DNA of 33,635 bases from a virus. Positions 29,848-33,635 of the stretch are shown one piece after another. The DNA lies in the IMG/VR virus record IMGVR_UViG_3300037193_001246, positions 1 through 33,635 of that record; one strand, written 5' to 3'. Position 1 is the stretch's first letter. Every line of letters begins with the position of its first letter. The notes under the pieces were generated by a model that ran no database searches, had not been told where the DNA came from, and saw only the letters and a list, made by a program, of their open reading frames with translations. A program made the position numbers and the translations under genes.

Positions 29848-30672
29848 TTAGGCTCCTCTCTCCTGCTTGGACAACCATTCCTCTAGGGCTTGGGTCGCCT
29901 CTGCGGAGTTGCGCGGTTCCTTGGGGAGCTTGAACGTCGGAGCGCCCGACGAGTTGCCGAGTGATGCAGGTGCGCCGGCAGCCTCGCGCTTCTTCTCGCG
30001 ATAGTTCTTCGCCATGAGTTCAGCATCCTTGTTGAAGTCCTCGTAGCCACGGCGGACCGCAGCAGCAAGGACTTGCGGGTTGAACTCATCGGGTGTCCCG
30101 GCCTCTGGCATGTACTCGGCCACGTACCGCATGACGCGCTTCTTGTCGTCCTGCGCCGTGATGTCGAGATCCTCCAGCGTCTCGTGGATGACTCGGGCGC
30201 CCTGCGCCGCGAGGTCCTGTGCACGCTGTTGGGACAGAGGCTTGGCGATCTCCTCCTTGAGTCGCGCCTCCAGTTCACGAAGTTGCTTCTTCGTGAGAGG
30301 CGTTTCGTCATCGTCGTCGTCCGTGTCGCCTGCCAGAGGCTTGACCGTCGAGGCCGGGTCGGACTTGCCTTCGAGCATCGCGCGCAGCGCGTCCTCAGAA
30401 AGGCCGAACGACCGGCCAGCCTCGAGGAAGAGCTGTGCGACGCCTTCGGACGTGCGTGTGGCGGTGATGAGCCGCTCCACGTAGTCGCGGCCGCCAAGGC
30501 CGTCGACAAACTGCTTGAGGTCGTTGCGCTCGGTGCGGTACTTGGCGGCCTGCTTGCGCGCCTTTTCCACTACCTCGCGGGGGAGGGAATCCCCCTCGGG
30601 GATCTCGAGCTCTTCGTCCTCTTCGTTGCCCTCCTGGGGCGTTTCGGTCTCCAGGACCGGTTCGTCAGCCAC
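29848..30672 (-). CDS. Scaffolding protein
   Basis: GTG 30672 follows AGGAGGTAACGC. The 274-aa protein is highly charged and helical: an acidic N-terminus (residues 1-40), a KARKQAAKYRTERNDLK coiled coil, a DDDDDE stretch, and a basic C-terminal tail. This is the composition of phage scaffolding proteins, which guide procapsid assembly. It directly precedes the capsid gene. Confidence 0.8.
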   Translation of the reverse strand: MADEPVLETETPQEGNEEDEELEIPEGDSLPREVVEKARKQAAKYRTERNDLKQFVDGLGGRDYVERLITATRTSEGVAQLFLEAGRSFGLSEDALRAMLEGKSDPASTVKPLAGDTDDDDDETPLTKKQLRELEARLKEEIAKPLSQQRAQDLAAQGARVIHETLEDLDITAQDDKKRVMRYVAEYMPEAGTPDEFNPQVLAAAVRRGYEDFNKDAELMAKNYREKKREAAGAPASLGNSSGAPTFKLPKEPRNSAEATQALEEWLSKQERGA

Positions 30673-30682
30673 GCGTTACCTC

Positions 30683-30850
30683 CTAGTAGCCGGCCTTAGA
30701 CAAGGCGCGGTTCTTCTTCCGCTTCTTCTTGTGTGCTCCCTTGATGGTGCCTTTGTTCTCCGATGCGTAGAACACCTGCTTGCCTTTCTTCTCGCCATAC
30801 TCACGCTGCATGTTGCGGAGGATCTTGCTGCCCTTCTTGGTGAGTGGCAT
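30683..30850 (-). CDS. Small basic conserved phage protein
   Basis: ATG 30850 encodes 55 aa: MPLTKKGSKILRNMQREYG, then GKQVFYASENKGTIKG and a KKKRKKNR tail. This K-rich small protein pattern (M-x-L-T-K-K-G ... V-F-Y-A-S-x-N-x-G-T-I) recurs beside portals in many phages. It may bind DNA or assist packaging; function is unproven. There is no clear GGAGG at its start. Confidence 0.75.
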   Translation of the reverse strand: MPLTKKGSKILRNMQREYGEKKGKQVFYASENKGTIKGAHKKKRKKNRALSKAGY

Positions 30851-30886
30851 GTGCACAGAGTAACGCGCTGAGTGGGGAGCGCAAGG

Positions 30887-33016
30887 TCATTCGCCTATCG
30901 CACCGGCCTGGAGGTCGGTTGAGACGCCGGGAACCTTGCCGGGCCGACCGGCTCTGCCACCGATCTGGGCGAAGTCCTCGAGCTGCGGGGAGTTGCCGGC
31001 AGGGGGTTGGCCGTTGGGCTGCATGGGGCCACCGCCGGGAGGAGGTTCGGCGCCGGAGACGCCGGTGGCCTGGGCGCCTTGCTGGGCCTGGAGGCGGGAG
31101 CCGAGGATCGCCATGTGGACCTGGATGTGGGCGTCGTGAGCTTCCTTAGCGGCGTCCGACATGTACTTCCATTCCTCGGACTTGCGCCGGTCGTTGTGGA
31201 CCTTCACGTGGATCATGTGCTCGTCGAGCTCGTGGACCTCGGGGACGCCGACGACGGTGCGGGTCTTCTGGGTGACGGGCTTGCCATCGAAGTCGACCAT
31301 CGGCTGCTGGTCGAGGGGGGACAGGACGGGGGTTTCGACGGTGTCGTGGCGGGCGTGGGCGATCTCGTCGTTCTCGCGCTCGGCCTGGCGGATGTCGGTG
31401 TCGAAGTGCTGGGCGATGACGTCGGTGGGAGGGAGGTCGAGGATGCGGACGAGCAGGCCCGGGTCGGTGATGATGCCCTTCTCGTACAGCTGGAAGAAGA
31501 GCTCGATCCGGCCGGCCTTGGAGCGGGGCATAGCGGACTCGGTGACGACGTGGACGTCGAGCTCCCGGTTGATGTCGGCCTTGCGGAAGCGATCTACTTC
31601 CAGGCGGCCGGCTTCTGACCAGGTGCGGATGATCCGTTTCTCCTCCCAGTACTGGCGGACCAGCATGAGATGCTGCCATCCCATCTCCGCGAGGCCTCGA
31701 GCGAGCTGCTTAGCAGGAGTCGCAAGAGGCTCTGATGCAGCTTCTTGCTGAGCGAGGACGGTAATACCCGGTGAAGTACCTGCCAGGTCACCTTGCATAG
31801 CTTCATTGATGGACGCCCTTTCACCCATCTCCATGTCGGCACGGTTCATGCCGGCCTCGAACATGTTCATCCAGTTGACCGGGGTGTCAGTGAGCTTGGG
31901 CTCGAAGCCGTAGGCGGACTTGAAGAAGACGGTCTCGACCAGGTCGGAGTACCGCTCGGCGTCCACGGAGTTCTCGGCAGCGATCAGCTTGGGGACGAGG
32001 CGGTCGCGGATGTCGGCTTCTCGGGAGCGGAGGTGGTTGTAGTCCTGGTTGAGCTCGACCATGTCGTCGATCGGGGTGTGCCCCCACAGGCCGTAGGGGG
32101 AGGGGAGGTAGTTGAACTGCACGAAGGGCAGGTGGTTGTGGTCGTAGGGGAAGGGCTTGCGGCCCTTCAGGACGGTGTCGCCGACCCAGGTGAGGACCAG
32201 GCCCTCCTCGGCGGTGTCGTTCTTGCCCTTGGGGAGCCAGAACTGACGGACGGCGTACTTCTCGACGGTCTCGCGGCCGCCGAAGAGGTCACCGAGGGTG
32301 GCCATGTCGTCGTGGACGGTGGAGACCTTGGGGGCGTCCTTGCCCTCGCAGTCGTAGTCGTACATGTCGTAGATCTCTTCGGCGGTCATGGCGCGCGTGC
32401 GGATGCACCAGCGGGCGAAGGGGCCGGCGGTGGCGCCGGGGGCGAAGACCATCTCGAAGGGGGAGACGAGGTCGTAGCAGACGTTGCCGAGGTGGAGGGG
32501 GCCCTCGTCGTCCTCGTCGACGACTGGGCCGTCGTTGGGGTCCCACCAGGGGTGGAGAAACCCGGTGCGGCAGAGGATCACCCAGTAGTACAGGCGGGTC
32601 ATCAGGTCCGGGAGTTCGATTCGGTCACACTCAGCCGAGAGAATCCGGGTGCCCACTCGGGCTGCCGAGAGATCCTTCTCTTCGAGTGTGACCGGACGGG
32701 CCTCCGGGATCGGTAAGCCTTTGAGGACGCGGGCGACAAGGCGGTCGGCGAAGGGGCCGATCTTGTTGACGGTGACCATGACGCGGGACTTGGGATCGCG
32801 GGGGTCGTAGACGGCGCGGCGGAGGAGGGTGGTACCTGCCATACCGGCGACGGGGTAGATCCAGTGGTGCCCTCGGTAGAACGCGAGGTTGATGCGGTTC
32901 TGGTGGTCGATGGACTGACGGTCCTTGGTGAGGGTGTCAGCACGGTCCTCGAGGAGTTCGATCAGCTCCTCATCATCGGAGGGGACCTTCAGACGACCGA
33001 AGTTGTGCGTCTTCAC
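30887..33016 (-). CDS. Portal protein
   Basis: GTG 33016 overlaps the upstream stop (GTGA). The product is 709 aa, of the long podovirus (P22-like) portal class. Residues 1-60 have a helical wing; IDHQNRINLAFYRGHHW is the typical N-terminal region; MGERASINEAMQGDLAGTS and WEEKRIIRTWS are typical core segments; the final 70 residues are Pro, Gly and Gln-rich. It forms the dodecameric channel for DNA packaging. Confidence 0.9.
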   Translation of the reverse strand: MKTHNFGRLKVPSDDEELIELLEDRADTLTKDRQSIDHQNRINLAFYRGHHWIYPVAGMAGTTLLRRAVYDPRDPKSRVMVTVNKIGPFADRLVARVLKGLPIPEARPVTLEEKDLSAARVGTRILSAECDRIELPDLMTRLYYWVILCRTGFLHPWWDPNDGPVVDEDDEGPLHLGNVCYDLVSPFEMVFAPGATAGPFARWCIRTRAMTAEEIYDMYDYDCEGKDAPKVSTVHDDMATLGDLFGGRETVEKYAVRQFWLPKGKNDTAEEGLVLTWVGDTVLKGRKPFPYDHNHLPFVQFNYLPSPYGLWGHTPIDDMVELNQDYNHLRSREADIRDRLVPKLIAAENSVDAERYSDLVETVFFKSAYGFEPKLTDTPVNWMNMFEAGMNRADMEMGERASINEAMQGDLAGTSPGITVLAQQEAASEPLATPAKQLARGLAEMGWQHLMLVRQYWEEKRIIRTWSEAGRLEVDRFRKADINRELDVHVVTESAMPRSKAGRIELFFQLYEKGIITDPGLLVRILDLPPTDVIAQHFDTDIRQAERENDEIAHARHDTVETPVLSPLDQQPMVDFDGKPVTQKTRTVVGVPEVHELDEHMIHVKVHNDRRKSEEWKYMSDAAKEAHDAHIQVHMAILGSRLQAQQGAQATGVSGAEPPPGGGPMQPNGQPPAGNSPQLEDFAQIGGRAGRPGKVPGVSTDLQAGAIGE

Positions 33017-33273
33017 TGGTTGTCAGGGTACTCGTAGTGGCGCACGAGGCCAGTGGGGTCAGAGTAAACGCGGGAGGGCGGGACGTAAGGGGATTCCTCG
33101 GTATCGGGGTGGTGGACCTTGTACGAGACGAGGTCGGGGGCCTGGATGCGATCGAGGAGCTCGTCGATGGTCGCCATGTGCGTGGATGAGACCTGGAGTT
33201 GGGTGAACCAGGCGACACCGAGGATGACGGTGGTGCCGGCGAATAGGCCGGTGAGGAGGATCCAGATCGTCAC
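33013..33273 (-). CDS. Small N-anchored membrane protein
   Basis: GTG 33273 overlaps the stop of the upstream 20-aa gene. The 86-aa product has one hydrophobic span (about 2-24, ILLTGLFAGTTVILGVAWF) followed by a soluble tail with Tyr and Pro-rich end (YVPPSRVYSDPTG). Placed before the portal, it may be early membrane-acting or virion-associated. Family is unknown. Confidence 0.68.
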   Translation of the reverse strand: MTIWILLTGLFAGTTVILGVAWFTQLQVSSTHMATIDELLDRIQAPDLVSYKVHHPDTEESPYVPPSRVYSDPTGLVRHYEYPDNQ

Positions 33274-33332
33274 AGGAGGATCGCTACCAGGAGGATGATG
33301 AACAGGATGATGAGCAGGGTCTGGAGGCTCAC
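33270..33332 (-). CDS. 20-aa membrane peptide
   Basis: GTG 33332 overlaps the upstream TGA and its own TGA overlaps the next GTG (both GTGA). The translated peptide MSLQTLLIILFIILLVAILL is a single hydrophobic helix. The two coupled junctions argue for real translation despite the length. Function is unknown. Confidence 0.58.
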   Translation of the reverse strand: MSLQTLLIILFIILLVAILL

Positions 33333-33635
33333 GCTGCGGACTCAGGCTTCTTCTTCGGTGGAGCCTTCTTCAGCTGCTTCTCGATGAAGCCGGCCTGCTC
33401 GGTGAGGAGCTCTTCACGGTCGCGGAGGGCTTCTCGTTGGCCGGCAACGATGGCCTTGAGCTCCTCTGCGGTGTTGACATACTCGGTGTAGGTCTCGGCT
33501 GAGATGTAGCCGAGCATCCGGGCGATCTCCCCTCCAACGTGCTTGCAGAGGAAGAGCCGACCCTCGCCTTCGATCACGATATCGAGGTCGAGGAAGCCGC
33601 CGGTGTTCTTCAGGCAGTGGTAGCACCCTGCCTTC
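33329..33635 (-). CDS. Zinc-finger-like protein, 5'-partial
   Basis: The frame is open to the right edge, so the start lies outside; an internal GTG at 33577 would give 82 aa but drops the first cysteine pair. The visible part (about 102 codons) includes CYHC near the edge and LCKHVGGEIARMLGY further on, a C-x2-C ... C-x-H zinc pattern, then a helical region (AEELKAIVAGQREALRDREEL) and a KKAPPKKKPES tail. It may be a DNA-binding or packaging-accessory protein. Confidence 0.7.
   Translation of the reverse strand, partial: KAGCYHCLKNTGGFLDLDIVIEGEGRLFLCKHVGGEIARMLGYISAETYTEYVNTAEELKAIVAGQREALRDREELLTEQAGFIEKQLKKAPPKKKPESAA

Noticed and set aside
30865-30882. GCGCT...AGCGC hairpin between the portal and the small basic gene
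   Set aside because: With only 5 bp, an 8-base loop and no U-run, it is too weak to call a terminator.
33474-33500. Plus-strand promoter at TTGACATACTC, similar to the one at 12399
   Set aside because: It lies inside a minus-strand gene, has no -10 box at 16-19 bases, and faces away from the local operon.
1-33635. CRISPR array, insertion sequence, integrase
   Set aside because: No regularly spaced repeats, transposase or recombinase motifs were seen on either strand.

Overview
The window is a high-GC segment of a tailed-phage genome, most likely an actinobacterial phage with a short (podovirus-like) tail. The host guess rests on base composition, a resuscitation-promoting-factor-type wall hydrolase, GTG/TTG starts with strong GGAGG sites, and a probable leaderless regulator mRNA. 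The tail guess rests on a portal, HK97-type capsid, repeated adaptor-like proteins, two large beta-rich tail proteins and a 1403-residue internal protein, with no tape-measure or tail-tube gene. No integrase, DNA polymerase or large terminase is seen here; terminase probably lies beyond the right edge.

Left half, plus strand (1-13860). First comes an accessory block: a C2H2-finger coiled-coil protein, two tandem paralogues, an AAA+ ATPase, several cysteine-rich zinc-binding proteins and a tRNA with a His anticodon, the 3' end of which is repeated 1.08 kb downstream. Near 5.45-5.58 kb an AT-rich intergenic stretch carries a T9 run, five GTAAC half-sites and a consensus promoter driving an XRE repressor. 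Then follow a ribbon-helix-helix protein and a tightly coupled replication/recombination operon: XPD/DinG-like Fe-S helicase, a small protein that probably undergoes -1 frameshifting, a 222-aa protein, a Cas4/RecB-like nuclease, a Sak4-like RecA-fold ATPase and an ERCC4-type nuclease. After an oppositely oriented Rpf-like muralytic gene, a second promoter drives small genes and a family-4 uracil-DNA glycosylase with an extra C-terminal zinc site. An 11-bp hairpin separates the two halves.

Right half, minus strand (read from 33635 to 13917). Virion genes run in the order partial zinc protein, two small membrane proteins, portal, a small basic protein, scaffold-like protein, major capsid, small virion proteins, a propeller tail protein, a nozzle/gp10-like tail protein, three interleaved adaptor paralogues, two internal-protein candidates and the 1403-aa protein. 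The M15-peptidase endolysin and four or five small membrane proteins (lysis cassette) follow. Almost every junction is an ATGA, GTGA, TGATG or TAATG overlap, so both operons look translationally coupled.

Several real genes are under 60 codons (31, 26 and 20-aa single-span membrane peptides, a 56-aa and a 36-aa protein, a 55-aa basic protein). The best candidates for undescribed biology are the frameshift at 8141-8147, the tRNA-end repeat framing 3118-4193, the structured element 2953-3035, the GTAAC array and the triplicated adaptor family.
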